Of a stretch of DNA of 64,000 nucleotides, positions 35,072 to 43,561 are shown one piece after another. Position numbers and translations under genes: made by a program. The notes below the pieces were generated by a model. It saw nothing but the letters and a program-made list of their open reading frames with translations, made no database searches and was not told the DNA's origin. Position 1 is the first letter of the stretch; each line of letters opens with the position of its first letter. Origin of the DNA: Trichocoleus desertorum NBK24 (GTDB lineage: Bacteria > Cyanobacteriota > Cyanobacteriia > FACHB-46). The stretch is from contig NZ_CP116619.1 in the NCBI RefSeq assembly GCF_030409055.1, positions 3,697,628 through 3,761,627 of the forward strand. The letters are read 5' to 3'.

Positions 35072-36541
35072 TTAGGGAAGAATTGGACCTAAATCTAAGT
35101 GTGACTCCACTTGGGTCGCCAGAGCATCTAAAAGAGCTTCTCGTTGTTCGCGGTAATTAGAGATTCCGGTTGGCAGAGATTTGAGACCGCGCTGCTGGCG
35201 TAGACGATTGAGCCAAGCACGTCGCCAAGGGCCGTTGTCAAACAGGCCATGCAGATAGGTACCCCAAACAGAAAAACTCTTGTCTACTACGCCTAGATTG
35301 GCATCCTCAAACAAAAGCTCTACGCTTTCTCCTTCCATTACCTGTGTCCGCCCCTGATGGATTTCATAACCCGACACAGGCAACCCAGTTTGCGGAAAGT
35401 TAGAGCTGACTAAACGCTGACGCGCTACTTTTTGGCCTGTAATTACCGTTCTCAGAGGCAACAAACCCAGTCCTTTGTAGCGGCCTTCGTGTCCTTCTAA
35501 GCCTTCTGGGTCAGCGAGAATCTTACCCAACATTTGGAAGCCGCCACAAATTCCTAGCACAGTCCCGCCAGCGGCTGCATAGTTTTGAATTTCTTCCGCC
35601 ATGCCAGTTTTTTGCAGTGCCAGCAGGTCAGCGATCGTGGCTTTAGATCCCGGAATAATCACTGCATCAGGATAACCCAAGGAATCTTTGGGGCCGACAT
35701 ATTTCACAGATACGGTAGATTCTGACTCCAACGGGTCAAAATCAGTGAAGTTAGAAATTCGGGGGAGACGAACCACGGCGATCGCGAGGTCACGATTGCT
35801 CTGGCTAGTACGGCGCTCAAATAAATCTAGCGAGTCTTCGGCGGGAAAACCAGAGTCTTCCATCCAGGGAATCACGCCAATGACAGGAATACCTGTGCGT
35901 TCTTGCAGCCAATCAATTCCGGATTGCAGAAGCGATCGCTGTCCCCGGAACTTGTTGATCACAATGCCACGAATCAATGCTCTTTCGTCGGGGTCTAGCA
36001 GTTCTAAAGTCCCAATCACATGGGCAAAAGCCCCACCGCGCTCAATATCGACGACTAAAATGGTGGAAGCATTCAAATGTTTGGCGACCCGCATGTTGGT
36101 TAGGTCACGGTGTTTCAGGTTGATCTCGGCTGGACTTCCCGCCCCTTCACACACCAACAAGTCAAATTCTTCGCCCAAGCGCCGCACAGATTCTTCGATC
36201 GCCTGCCAACCGACATCAAAATAATTCTCGTAATACTCGGTAGCACTGACCTTGCCGACTGCCCTGCCCTTGAGAATGACCTGAGATGTCATGTCTCCTT
36301 GTGGTTTCAACAAGATGGGGTTCATTTCAATCCGAGGTGTGACCCCTGCGGCCCAAGCTTGCACTGCTTGTGCATAGCCAATCTCTCCGCCACTCGGCGT
36401 CACATAAGAATTGAGAGCCATATTTTGGCCCTTAAAGGGCGCAACTCGCCACCCTCGACGGCTTAGAATTCGGCACAGAGCCGCAGTTAGTAGCGATTTT
36501 CCAGCGTGGGACGTAGTGCCCACAATCATAATGGCTTTCAT
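35072..36541 (-). CDS. cobQ: Cobyric acid synthase (489 aa)
   Basis: CobQ amidates four carboxylates of adenosylcobyrinic a,c-diamide using glutamine and ATP. The N-terminal GTTSHAGKSLLTAALCRIL is the P-loop-like ATP-binding part; KGQNMALNSYVTPSGGEIG is family-specific. The C-terminal glutamine amidotransferase has the nucleophile Cys in GICGGFQMLG and the catalytic His in YLHGLFDN. Length is normal. Upstream, the Npun_F0494-like gene ends 47 bases away; there is no cobalamin riboswitch in the short gap. Only this one gene of the B12 pathway is present here. Confidence 0.96.
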   Translation of the reverse strand: MKAIMIVGTTSHAGKSLLTAALCRILSRRGWRVAPFKGQNMALNSYVTPSGGEIGYAQAVQAWAAGVTPRIEMNPILLKPQGDMTSQVILKGRAVGKVSATEYYENYFDVGWQAIEESVRRLGEEFDLLVCEGAGSPAEINLKHRDLTNMRVAKHLNASTILVVDIERGGAFAHVIGTLELLDPDERALIRGIVINKFRGQRSLLQSGIDWLQERTGIPVIGVIPWMEDSGFPAEDSLDLFERRTSQSNRDLAIAVVRLPRISNFTDFDPLESESTVSVKYVGPKDSLGYPDAVIIPGSKATIADLLALQKTGMAEEIQNYAAAGGTVLGICGGFQMLGKILADPEGLEGHEGRYKGLGLLPLRTVITGQKVARQRLVSSNFPQTGLPVSGYEIHQGRTQVMEGESVELLFEDANLGVVDKSFSVWGTYLHGLFDNGPWRRAWLNRLRQQRGLKSLPTGISNYREQREALLDALATQVESHLDLGPILP

Positions 36542-36588
36542 CCGAGATCCTCGCTGGCTATCCCATCCAAATTATTCATCAGCACCGC

Positions 36589-36999
36589 CTAGAACGGTAA
36601 TCTCACCCAACGGTTCAAGGCGTTAGAAAGGTGATCCCAGAACGTGGCAGCAGGCCAGATCCCTCCTTGCAACTGCCACTGCTCCACAATCTGGCGACCC
36701 AGTGGGGTGAGCCGAAAGCTATCTGTCAGACCTTGACCATCGACTTCTCGCCGCAGCACGCCTACCTGGATCAGCCATAGCAAGGCACTCTCAGCCGTCA
36801 ATTCGGGCAATGGCTGACGGGTATATTGCTGCTGCACTCCAGAATGCCCCGCGATCGCTTGCAAAGAGACACTTTGCTGGCGCATGGCCACATATAAGGA
36901 ACCCCGAAACGGAGAACAACGCATGGCCCGTTTGGCCCGCTTGACTGTTCGACTGGGATACTGAATGGTTTTAGAAAGGTTGGGATTGACTACAGTCAT
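36589..36999 (-). CDS. Conserved cyanobacterial protein, Npun_F0494-like (136 aa)
   Basis: The segment VNPNLSKTIQYPSRTVKRAK, followed by RAMRCSPFRGSLYVAMRQQS, is familiar as a cyanobacteria-specific family of unknown function. The C-terminal part (ALLWLIQVGVLRREVDGQGL, FRLTPLGRQIVEQW) looks like a winged helix, so DNA binding is possible. Start ATG at 36999 (MTVVN). It is 47 bases upstream of cobQ on the same strand and probably shares its transcript. Confidence 0.7.
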   Translation of the reverse strand: MTVVNPNLSKTIQYPSRTVKRAKRAMRCSPFRGSLYVAMRQQSVSLQAIAGHSGVQQQYTRQPLPELTAESALLWLIQVGVLRREVDGQGLTDSFRLTPLGRQIVEQWQLQGGIWPAATFWDHLSNALNRWVRLPF

Positions 37000-37337
37000 T
37001 AAGCAGCACAAAGATGTTGAGTCAAAGATCAGGCTGTAATGCAGCTATCTGAAAATTACAGTTGCTTGCATTATCTCCTAATCTTAGATTCTCAGCGATA
37101 TAGCCACCAGTCCGGAATGTGCCTAAGATTACTCCGAGATTTAGAGAGCCTGAGGTTGAGCGGACACAGTGGGAGAAAGTGTTTTTGCAAGTTTTTTGCA
37201 AGCAGATTAGAACTTTCCAGCTTAGATTACGTGGAAAGTATCAGGTGTGACATCGCCCATTGAGGCGAACTCATGAGGACAGTTAGACGCATTGACTGAG
37301 AGAAAGCAAAACTGATGGCAGGCGATCGCAGCAGTTT

Positions 37338-37380
37338 GTAGTTTTCGATACATAATTGCTTTTGAGCTGTTGCTAGAACT
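37338..37380 (+). promoter_or_regulatory. NtcA-type site and candidate class II promoter of the guanidine operon
   Basis: GTAGTTTTCGATAC at 37338-37351 is exactly GTA-N8-TAC, the NtcA consensus. A weak -10 (TAGAAC, near TA-N3-T) begins 22 bases later at 37374, the spacing of NtcA class II promoters, and would start RNA near 37386, just ahead of the riboswitch. The motif is short, so chance is possible. Confidence 0.5.
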
Positions 37381-37394
37381 ATGACAACAATTCA

Positions 37395-37526
37395 ATTGCT
37401 TCTAGGGTTCCGGTTACAGCTTTAGCGGCTGCAACGTCTGGTCCGAGAGAGGCAACCAGTCTTTAAGTATTTCGACAATTTTGTAGAAACACTAGCTGGT
37501 CACACGGCGGGAAAAAAGCCCGGGAG
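37395..37526 (+). ncRNA. Guanidine-I (ykkC) riboswitch aptamer
   Basis: The conserved pieces of the ykkC RNA are present in order: CTAGGGTTCCGG at 37402, a GTTACAGC..GCTGCAAC hairpin, CTGGTCCGAGAG at 37438, an ACCAG..CTGGT variable stem, and ACACGGCGGGAAAAAAGCCC with GGGAG at the 3' end. It binds free guanidinium. Its 3' strand overlaps the terminator at 37514-37568, so guanidine binding should prevent termination and turn on the downstream guanidine hydrolase operon. Confidence 0.93.
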
Positions 37527-37568
37527 GTACTTAGCAGAGTTGGGCTGCTATGTTTCTCCTGGGCTTTT
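37514..37568 (+). terminator. Riboswitch-controlled terminator
   Basis: AAAAGCCCGGGAG pairs with CTCCTGGGCTTTT (13 pairs, one G-U), with an inner AGCAG / CTGCT stem. The 5' arm is the 3' strand of the aptamer, so the two folds exclude each other. Confidence 0.9.
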
Positions 37569-37616
37569 GTGTTGCAATTTTTTCTGTTTTTTAATCCATT
37601 CGCATCGCCATAAACC

Positions 37617-38813
37617 ATGACTGAAGATTCTCTCTTTCGCAGCCCGAATGGTGATTCACCACAGCGCCAAACCGAAGCCAACCGTGCCCTCGAACTAGAG
37701 ACGCATTTGCCCCTGACGGGCTGGCAACAAGAAGTTTCCAAAGGCTTGGAGTATGGCTTGGAAGCGGCTGAAAGCATTCGCGATCGCACCATCCCCACTT
37801 TTTCTCGCGGAGAATTGCCGCACTATGCAGGTATTAATACTTTTCTCAAAGCGCCTTATTTAGAAGATGTGAGAAGAGTTGGAGAATATGATGTCGCGAT
37901 CGTGGGAGTGCCCCATGATTCGGGTACTACCTATCGCCCCGGAACTCGCTTTGGCCCCCAGGGAATTCGCCGGATTTCAGCGCTCTATACCCCTTACAAC
38001 TTTGAACTGGGCATTGACTTGAGAGAGCAGATTACCCTCTGTGATGTAGGGGATATTTTCACGATTCCGGCGAATAACGAAAAATCATTTGATCAGATTT
38101 CTAAGGGCATTGCCCACGTTTTTAGTTCGGGTGCTTTTCCCATCATCATGGGCGGCGATCATTCGATTGGGTATCCCACTGTTCGCGGAATTTGCCGCCA
38201 TCTGGGAGATAAGAAAGTTGGCATTATCCACTTCGATCGCCATGTAGACACTCAAGAGACTGACTTAGACGAGCGCATGCATACCTGCCCTTGGTTCCAT
38301 GCCAACAACATCAAGAACGCACCCCCCAAAAACTTGGTGCAGTTAGGCATTGGGGGCTGGCAAGTGCCTCGGCAAGGGGTCAAAGTTTGTCGCGAGCGAA
38401 ACACCAACATCTTGACCGTCACAGACATCATGGAAATGGGCCTAGATGCAGCCGTAGAGTTTGCTCTAGAGCGGGCTATGGATGGCACTGACTGCGTATA
38501 CATTAGCTTTGACATTGACTGCATTGACGCTGGCTTTGTCCCCGGCACAGGCTGGCCCGAACCCGGTGGCCTGATGCCGCGTGAAGCCCTCTATCTCCTC
38601 GGCAAAATTGTCCAGCGTGCCCCCGTTTGCGGCCTTGAAATCGTAGAAGTTTCGCCTCCCTACGACATCAGCGACATCACCTCCCTGATGGCCACCCGTG
38701 TCATCTGCGACACGATGGCTCATCTGGTCTTGTCTGGTCAACTGCCGCGCAAAGAAAAGGCTAGTTTCATTCATCCAGAAGCAACCCCAGAATTAGTCGC
38801 AGAGTGGAGCTAA
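37617..38813 (+). CDS. gdmH: Guanidine hydrolase GdmH (ureohydrolase family, often called agmatinase; 398 aa)
   Basis: Ureohydrolase motifs: GGDHSIGYPT, HFDRHVDTQE and SFDIDCIDAGFVPGTG, which supply the His and Asp residues of the dinuclear metal site. The N-terminal extension of about 80 residues and the HFDRHVD variant match the Synechocystis Sll1077 type, now known to be a nickel-dependent guanidine hydrolase giving urea and ammonia. Context is decisive: a guanidine-I riboswitch lies in the leader, and hypA- and hypB-like nickel-insertion genes follow at once. An agmatinase activity is therefore less likely. No guanidine transporter gene is adjacent. Confidence 0.93.
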   Translation: MTEDSLFRSPNGDSPQRQTEANRALELETHLPLTGWQQEVSKGLEYGLEAAESIRDRTIPTFSRGELPHYAGINTFLKAPYLEDVRRVGEYDVAIVGVPHDSGTTYRPGTRFGPQGIRRISALYTPYNFELGIDLREQITLCDVGDIFTIPANNEKSFDQISKGIAHVFSSGAFPIIMGGDHSIGYPTVRGICRHLGDKKVGIIHFDRHVDTQETDLDERMHTCPWFHANNIKNAPPKNLVQLGIGGWQVPRQGVKVCRERNTNILTVTDIMEMGLDAAVEFALERAMDGTDCVYISFDIDCIDAGFVPGTGWPEPGGLMPREALYLLGKIVQRAPVCGLEIVEVSPPYDISDITSLMATRVICDTMAHLVLSGQLPRKEKASFIHPEATPELVAEWS

Positions 38814-38816
38814 GAG

Positions 38817-39227
38817 ATGCACGAAACTGACATGACCAAGGCGCTCATTCTCACGGTGAAGGACTGGTGGGAAGCGCAGCCAGAGCAACCCAAGGTGAGC
38901 CGAGTTCATTTGACGGTGGGCAAATGCACTTGTGTAGAACCCGTTAGTCTGCAATTTGCCTTTGAAGTGCAGACTCGCAATACCTTTCTCGAAGGCGCAG
39001 AACTGGCGATCGCAGAAACGCCTCTGATTGCCTTCTGTCATCGTTGCCAATCGGAATATGCCCCTGAGATTGGCTTGCAATACGCCTGCCCCCAATGCCA
39101 ATCCCCAATGGAGGACATCCGTTCAGGCCGCGAACTCAAAATTGACCGCATCGAATACTCTTCTGATGTGGTTTCTGACGCGGCTAACGTAGCTGATTCT
39201 GATGCAGCTAACGTAGCGATCGCCTAA
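38817..39227 (+). CDS. hypA: HypA-like nickel chaperone of the guanidine hydrolase operon (136 aa)
   Basis: It starts MHETDMTKAL, and the N-terminal Met-His-Glu is the nickel site of HypA. The zinc-binding pairs are CHRC and CPQC. It begins four bases after the gdmH stop, so translation is coupled. No hydrogenase genes are near; the protein probably loads nickel on GdmH. The C-terminal tail is about 20 residues longer than usual and holds a direct repeat (SDAANVAD, SDAANVAI) encoded by a duplicated 24-base unit. Confidence 0.92.
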   Translation: MHETDMTKALILTVKDWWEAQPEQPKVSRVHLTVGKCTCVEPVSLQFAFEVQTRNTFLEGAELAIAETPLIAFCHRCQSEYAPEIGLQYACPQCQSPMEDIRSGRELKIDRIEYSSDVVSDAANVADSDAANVAIA

Positions 39228-39270
39228 CCCTTCCTTCTGACCCCTCACTCCTAACCCCTCACTGAAACTC

Positions 39271-39999
39271 ATGCACCAAACCTTCGACGCTGCCCTCGGC
39301 ATTAACCTGCTCCACGCCAACCAAGCTGGAGCTGACCACAATCGGGCTCATTTTGATCAGTGGGGTATCACCTGCTTCAACTTAATGAGCAGTCCTGGTG
39401 CTGGCAAAACAGCTTTACTAGAGCGCACTCTAGCCGCTTTAACTAGTGAACTCAAAATTGCCGTGATTGAAGGCGACATGACCACCGAACTCGATGCCGA
39501 TCGCTTGCGGCAATATGGGGTTCCGGTAATTGCCATTAATACAGGGCGATCGTGCCACCTCGATTCCAAAATGGTAGCAGGGGGCTTGCATCAGTTTTCT
39601 CACCAATACAACCCCACCGAATTCGATTTGGTCTTAGTGGAGAACGTGGGAAATCTAGTTTGCCCAGCCGAGTTTGAAGTGGGGGAACATGCCAAGGTCG
39701 CGTTGCTCAGCCTCACTGAGGGCGAAGACAAGCCACTGAAATATCCCGTGATGTTCCAAGAAGCTGACTGCCTGCTGATTACCAAGATGGACTTAGCACC
39801 CTACTTGGACGTGGATATTCAGCAGATTGTGGCTAACGTGCGGCAAATGAATCCTCACGCCACGATCATTCCGGTTTCTACCAAAACTGGAGAAGGCTTA
39901 GAAGCTTGGTTTGAGTGGGTACGCACCCAAGTTGTGCTCCCTAAACCCGATGATAGTGATAATGATTTGGAGAGTGTAGAGCTAGCCGCTACTCATTAG
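39271..39999 (+). CDS. hypB: HypB-like nickel-insertion GTPase (242 aa)
   Basis: P-loop [14 protein letters not shown], Mg-binding [13 protein letters not shown], nickel/zinc region [13 protein letters not shown], then the GTPase motifs [16 protein letters not shown] and TKMD. The N-terminus is short and lacks the His-rich nickel store found in many HypB proteins. HypB hydrolyses GTP to drive nickel transfer with HypA. Third gene of the operon, 43 bases after hypA. Specialised for GdmH by context. Confidence 0.93.
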   Translation: MHQTFDAALGINLLHANQAGADHNRAHFDQWGITCFNLMSSPGAGKTALLERTLAALTSELKIAVIEGDMTTELDADRLRQYGVPVIAINTGRSCHLDSKMVAGGLHQFSHQYNPTEFDLVLVENVGNLVCPAEFEVGEHAKVALLSLTEGEDKPLKYPVMFQEADCLLITKMDLAPYLDVDIQQIVANVRQMNPHATIIPVSTKTGEGLEAWFEWVRTQVVLPKPDDSDNDLESVELAATH

Positions 40000-40086
40000 C
40001 ATCGGATTAACGTCGGATTAGCATTGGCTGAGGCGATCGCGTCGCTTCAATCCAACTGAAAGCACTCCCAATAAACCCTGAACGAA

Positions 40087-40338
40087 TTAAGCAGCGCGAT
40101 AAAACTGATTGACGTGCAGCACTACTTCACCGTGCTCAGGTACCCAAGCCAGCCACTCATCTTCAGACTGCTGACAAATTAGCAAAGCTTCGTCATAGCT
40201 AAAAGTGCTAGGAGGCTGGAGCAAATGCACCCAAGTAGAAGCTTCGGCTTCAGTGGGGGCAGGAGCCAGACCAGGGAGCCAGCAAAAGTTAGCAGTCTGA
40301 GCAAAAGCAGTTTGGGAGTATTGCATTTGAGCTTTCAT
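40087..40338 (-). CDS. Small hypothetical protein (83 aa)
   Basis: The protein is Ala/Gln/Trp-rich, with WLPGLAPAPTEAEASTWVHL, YDEALLICQQSEDEWLAWVP and HVNQFYRAA. No family is recognised. It converges on hypB with 87 bases between. The start ATG at 40338 has GGAAACTGACTT upstream. Probably a real resident gene by composition. Confidence 0.55.
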   Translation of the reverse strand: MKAQMQYSQTAFAQTANFCWLPGLAPAPTEAEASTWVHLLQPPSTFSYDEALLICQQSEDEWLAWVPEHGEVVLHVNQFYRAA

Positions 40339-40690
40339 AAGTCAGTTTCCTTAATTTGAGTCTTAACCTAAGCCTTAGTCTGAGATTGAGTTGCAACTGC
40401 TAAATCAACTGGCAGATTGCCATCAGTCAAGTGACTTTGCTGCTAAGAACTAAAAAATATTTCTGTAACAAAGACTACAGAATGTCGAAGTGCTAGATCA
40501 AGCACCTGAAGTATAACTTTACGTTTTGCGGCTCAGTCTCAAGGGGTAGGCACCAATAATAGGCAGCAGTAATAAGCGGCAGTAATAGGCAGCGATCGCC
40601 TCCTTCTGGAATCAATCCCGCTAGCGTTCTAAAAAACTCGGTAAGTTACAATCTGGAACTGAACCTAGAAACTAGAAGGAAGCCGAATCT
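40339..40690. other. Intergenic region with short tandem repeats
   Basis: About 350 bases between divergent genes. Near 40556-40593 an imperfect 12-13 base unit (like AGTAATAGGCAGC) occurs three times. The prxQ ribosome site AAGGAAG is at about 40675. No clear promoter motif is seen. Confidence 0.4.
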
Positions 40691-41128
40691 ATGCCTTTAT
40701 CTGTTGGCGATACTGCCCCCGCATTTACAGCCAAAGACACCAACGGTAATACTGTTTCGCTGTCTGACTTTGCAGGCAAAGCGGTTGTGCTGTACTTCTA
40801 CCCCAAAGACGATACGCCCGGTTGCACCAAAGAAGCTTGCAGCTTCCGAGACAACTACAGCCAGTATCAAGGCAAAGACATTGTGGTGCTGGGTGTCAGC
40901 ATTGATGACGAAGCTTCCCACCAGAAGTTTACAGAGAAGTTTAATCTCCCCTTTCCTCTCCTCGCCGATGTCAACGGTACCATCACGAAAGCCTACGATG
41001 TCGATGGCGGCGGTTATGCTAAGCGCGTCACCTATGTCATTGGCAGCAACGGCACCATCAGCAATGTTTACGCCACTGTGAAGACCGACACCCACGCAAC
41101 TGATATTTTGGCTGACTTGGGTGTGTAG
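40691..41128 (+). CDS. Peroxiredoxin of the PrxQ/BCP type (145 aa)
   Basis: The active site is YPKDDTPGCTKEACSFRDN: peroxidatic Cys in TPGCT and resolving Cys five residues later, the PrxQ arrangement. The thioredoxin-fold N-terminus DTAPAFTAKDTNGNTVSLSD fits. It reduces peroxides using thioredoxin and protects against photo-oxidative stress. Monocistronic, with a strong terminator. Confidence 0.95.
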   Translation: MPLSVGDTAPAFTAKDTNGNTVSLSDFAGKAVVLYFYPKDDTPGCTKEACSFRDNYSQYQGKDIVVLGVSIDDEASHQKFTEKFNLPFPLLADVNGTITKAYDVDGGGYAKRVTYVIGSNGTISNVYATVKTDTHATDILADLGV

Positions 41129-41175
41129 TTCCGAGAGCAGCATTTACCCTGTTCAATTGCATTAATTTCATCAAG

Positions 41176-41210
41176 TCCCAAGGTGACCATCATCTTGGGA
41201 TTTTTCTTTT
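41176..41210 (+). terminator. Terminator of prxQ
   Basis: TCCCAAG and CTTGGGA form a stem with an 11-base loop, followed by TTTTTCTTTT. Confidence 0.85.
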
Positions 41211-41468
41211 CAACCTTCTGCTAGATGGGAGTTGAAGCCTCAACTAGTAGCTTAGCTCTAGAGTGTTAGCCTGATTTTTGCACTGTGTCGGAAAGTATTT
41301 CTTTTCGGCTGTAGTTGCCTTGAGTGCTTTGCTTTTGCCCCCTGCTCTCAGTGAGTCGATCAGAAGCGAGCCATGCAAATTAAAGCTTAAGGGTGCCACT
41401 TCCATCGGATGAAGTCGCCACTCTAGAGATCAAAACTAGACAAGAGTCATCCACAGTCTGAGGACACT

Positions 41469-43097
41469 ATGACCAACCCCCAAGCCCAGAATCCCCCCAG
41501 TACTCCAGCAGTTGCTTCAGCCCCACCCGCACTCACCTACAGTGGCCCCAGAGAAGTTCTGATCAATCAGGCTGTGGTTCTGAAGGGAACCTATGACTCG
41601 TTGCGAATTGCCAAAGTCTCGATCGCCGCAGAAGACAAGTATCCCTTGGAAGTGACGGTGGATGCTCAAAAACGCACTTGGCAGGTGAACTTAAACCAAG
41701 GTTTTAAGGCAGCAGGCTCTCGCTGGCTAAAACTCAAAGGCACCGACAGCGCTGGCAAATTGGTTGACGATGAAGTTATTTACCTGACTGTCAGCACTGA
41801 CCCGATGACCGTGGGCCAGTCGTTAACCTTGAAAGTTCTGCGAGATACCTTATTTAAGTTTCGGGCCATTGACTCAGCTCGTCTCAATGCTCAGCAGAAG
41901 GTAGCTGTAAAGGCAGGCCAAACTTTTACAGTTAGTCGCTATGGCTCAGTGGATGGACATCTCAAAGTGGTACTCGATCCACCGATCGCCCCGATTGGGG
42001 AATTTGGCTATTTCTTTGAGGAGCATGTGCAGCTCAGCAAGGGAGCCCAGGTTTTCAAGTTTAATATCAGCGATGTTCCTAACACGCCTTTAAGTGCTCA
42101 GGTTCTCGTCACCCAAACCACCTTAATTAAGGCTCAACCCGCTGACTCCGCCTCGCTTGCGGCAAACCAGAAAGCCGAGTTGCTACAAGGCCAAACCCTA
42201 CAAATCACTGGATACGCTGCGATTAAGGGCCATTTTCGAGTATCTCTGGCTGCTCCTATTCAGGGTTTTGGGCAAACAGGCTATATCTATTGGGAGCACA
42301 TTCAGATCAAGCACAACAATAAAGTGGTGTCCTTTGACCCAGATGCCCTCACTGTGACGGTGCTTAAAACCACTGTGTTTAAAAAACGTCCGGTTGATTC
42401 TGCGAGTTTGCAAGCTCAAGAAAAGTTCGCGCTAACGGCAGGCAGTATCTATGGGGTGGCGGGTTACGCGATCGCCGATGGCCATATCAAAGCCTCCCTC
42501 ACCGAAGAACTGCCTCAGTTTGGTAACACGGGTTATCTCTTCCCCGACTTTATCCAGATGAAGCGGGGTACCAAGCCCTTTAACCCGATGCCACCCCAGG
42601 TGGAACTCAATGTTCCTTACTTCTCCCAGCGAGACAACCCCCGCTATTCCTGGGCAACTTGCAATGTCACCTCGATCGCGATGATTTTTTACTATTACGG
42701 GCGGCGATCGCGGGGTGGTCAATTGGAAGATGAACTCTTGCAATGGTGCCTCAGTCGCTATGGAGAAGGATCGCAAACTGATAATGCGATTCTCTCAGAA
42801 ATGATTAAAGCTTATGGTTTCAAAACCAGCTTTAGCACCACTCGCAACTGGGCAGCAGTCAAGGACGAGCTGATCAATGGTCGCCCTGTGGTCATGGGAG
42901 GTGACTTTACAGCAAGTGGTCACATCGTTTGCGTAGTAGGCTATACCCCTCAAGGCTTTATCGTGAATGATCCTTGGGGCGATGCGCTTTCTGGCTACTA
43001 CGACACCGAAGGCCGCAAGTTGCTTTATCCCTACAGCTACATGGATCGCGTCGCTGGCCCAGACGGCAATGTTTGGGCACATTTCATTGCTCGATAA
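41469..43097 (+). CDS. C39-like peptidase with three SH3-like repeats (542 aa)
   Basis: The C-terminal 165 residues form a papain-like C39-type domain: nucleophile Cys398 in WATCNVTSIAM, catalytic His in GHIVCVVGY and NDPWG. Before it come three repeats of about 70 residues (about 120-190, 210-281, 294-365), each with LK-x-T-x-FK, a D-S-A-x-L motif, a GY/RYGS..DGH turn and an aromatic end (YFFEEHVQL, YIYWEHIQI, YLFPDFIQM). The N-terminus is a Pro/Gln/Ala-rich leader plus an Ig-like segment. No signal peptide is seen. Paralogue of the gene at 61103. The substrate is unknown. About 260 bases separate it from the prxQ terminator; nothing is recognised there. Confidence 0.85.
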   Translation: MTNPQAQNPPSTPAVASAPPALTYSGPREVLINQAVVLKGTYDSLRIAKVSIAAEDKYPLEVTVDAQKRTWQVNLNQGFKAAGSRWLKLKGTDSAGKLVDDEVIYLTVSTDPMTVGQSLTLKVLRDTLFKFRAIDSARLNAQQKVAVKAGQTFTVSRYGSVDGHLKVVLDPPIAPIGEFGYFFEEHVQLSKGAQVFKFNISDVPNTPLSAQVLVTQTTLIKAQPADSASLAANQKAELLQGQTLQITGYAAIKGHFRVSLAAPIQGFGQTGYIYWEHIQIKHNNKVVSFDPDALTVTVLKTTVFKKRPVDSASLQAQEKFALTAGSIYGVAGYAIADGHIKASLTEELPQFGNTGYLFPDFIQMKRGTKPFNPMPPQVELNVPYFSQRDNPRYSWATCNVTSIAMIFYYYGRRSRGGQLEDELLQWCLSRYGEGSQTDNAILSEMIKAYGFKTSFSTTRNWAAVKDELINGRPVVMGGDFTASGHIVCVVGYTPQGFIVNDPWGDALSGYYDTEGRKLLYPYSYMDRVAGPDGNVWAHFIAR

Positions 43098-43104
43098 GGA
43101 GTAG

Positions 43105-43185
43105 TGGTTGGCGGTTGGCCTTTAGACTTTTGGCTTTTGACTAACCGCTAACTGCTAACCATCAACCGCTAATTGCGAACTGCCG
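43105..43185. repeat. Short interspersed repeat motif of the GGTTAGCGGTT type
   Basis: GGTTGGCGGTTGGC at 43107 and CTAACCGCTAACTGCTAACC at 43139 are mutually complementary in part, with a third near-copy (CAACCGCTAATTGCG) after. Similar spacer motifs are common in cyanobacteria. It lies between the C39 gene and the 86-aa gene. Confidence 0.5.
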
Positions 43186-43235
43186 ATCGCTTCCCAAGCT
43201 AAAATCTGGGTACTGTTCAGTGATCGGAGCCAGCG

Positions 43236-43496
43236 ATGCCTCGGTACAATCCCTATACCCTGCAAATGCAAATTACGCGCATGTTTGAGCAGGGGCAATC
43301 GCTATTTGCCACGATGAAGGTGCAAGATTGGCTACGGGAGCGCAACGAAGATCCTGCGGCCTACGAGATTTTGTTTCACCAAAAACCTGCCCCTCCGGGT
43401 TCTCAAGAAGTTTTGGTTGTCGAAATCGAGCTAAAGCGGCGAGACGGTCAACCTGTAGATGAGTGGCTGCAACAGCAGGTGAACGAACATGGCTAA
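43236..43496 (+). CDS. Small hypothetical protein (86 aa)
   Basis: YNPYTLQMQITRMFEQGQSL, FATMKVQDWLRERNEDPAAY and VLVVEIELKRRDGQPVDEWL make a helical N-terminus and a basic/acidic alternating end. No family is recognised. It is 65 bases upstream of the PD-(D/E)XK gene in the same direction and may be co-transcribed. GGAG lies ahead of the ATG (about 43226). Confidence 0.6.
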   Translation: MPRYNPYTLQMQITRMFEQGQSLFATMKVQDWLRERNEDPAAYEILFHQKPAPPGSQEVLVVEIELKRRDGQPVDEWLQQQVNEHG

Positions 43497-43561
43497 TCGC
43501 TCTAGATTCAAGAGGCGATCGCTGATTATCGCTGAGATCGTTACGCTCAGGAGAGACAGTC

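Noticed and set aside
37039-37263. Plus-strand 74-codon frame upstream of the guanidine operon
   Set aside because: No ribosome site, Leu/Ser/Arg-rich composition without pattern, and it lies in the presumed promoter region.
39244-39999. Hydrogenase maturation locus
   Set aside because: hypA/hypB-like genes are present, but no hydrogenase structural or other hyp genes are near; context points to guanidine hydrolase.
40556-40593. Possible CRISPR-like array
   Set aside because: Only three imperfect 12-13 base units without spacers; a simple tandem repeat.
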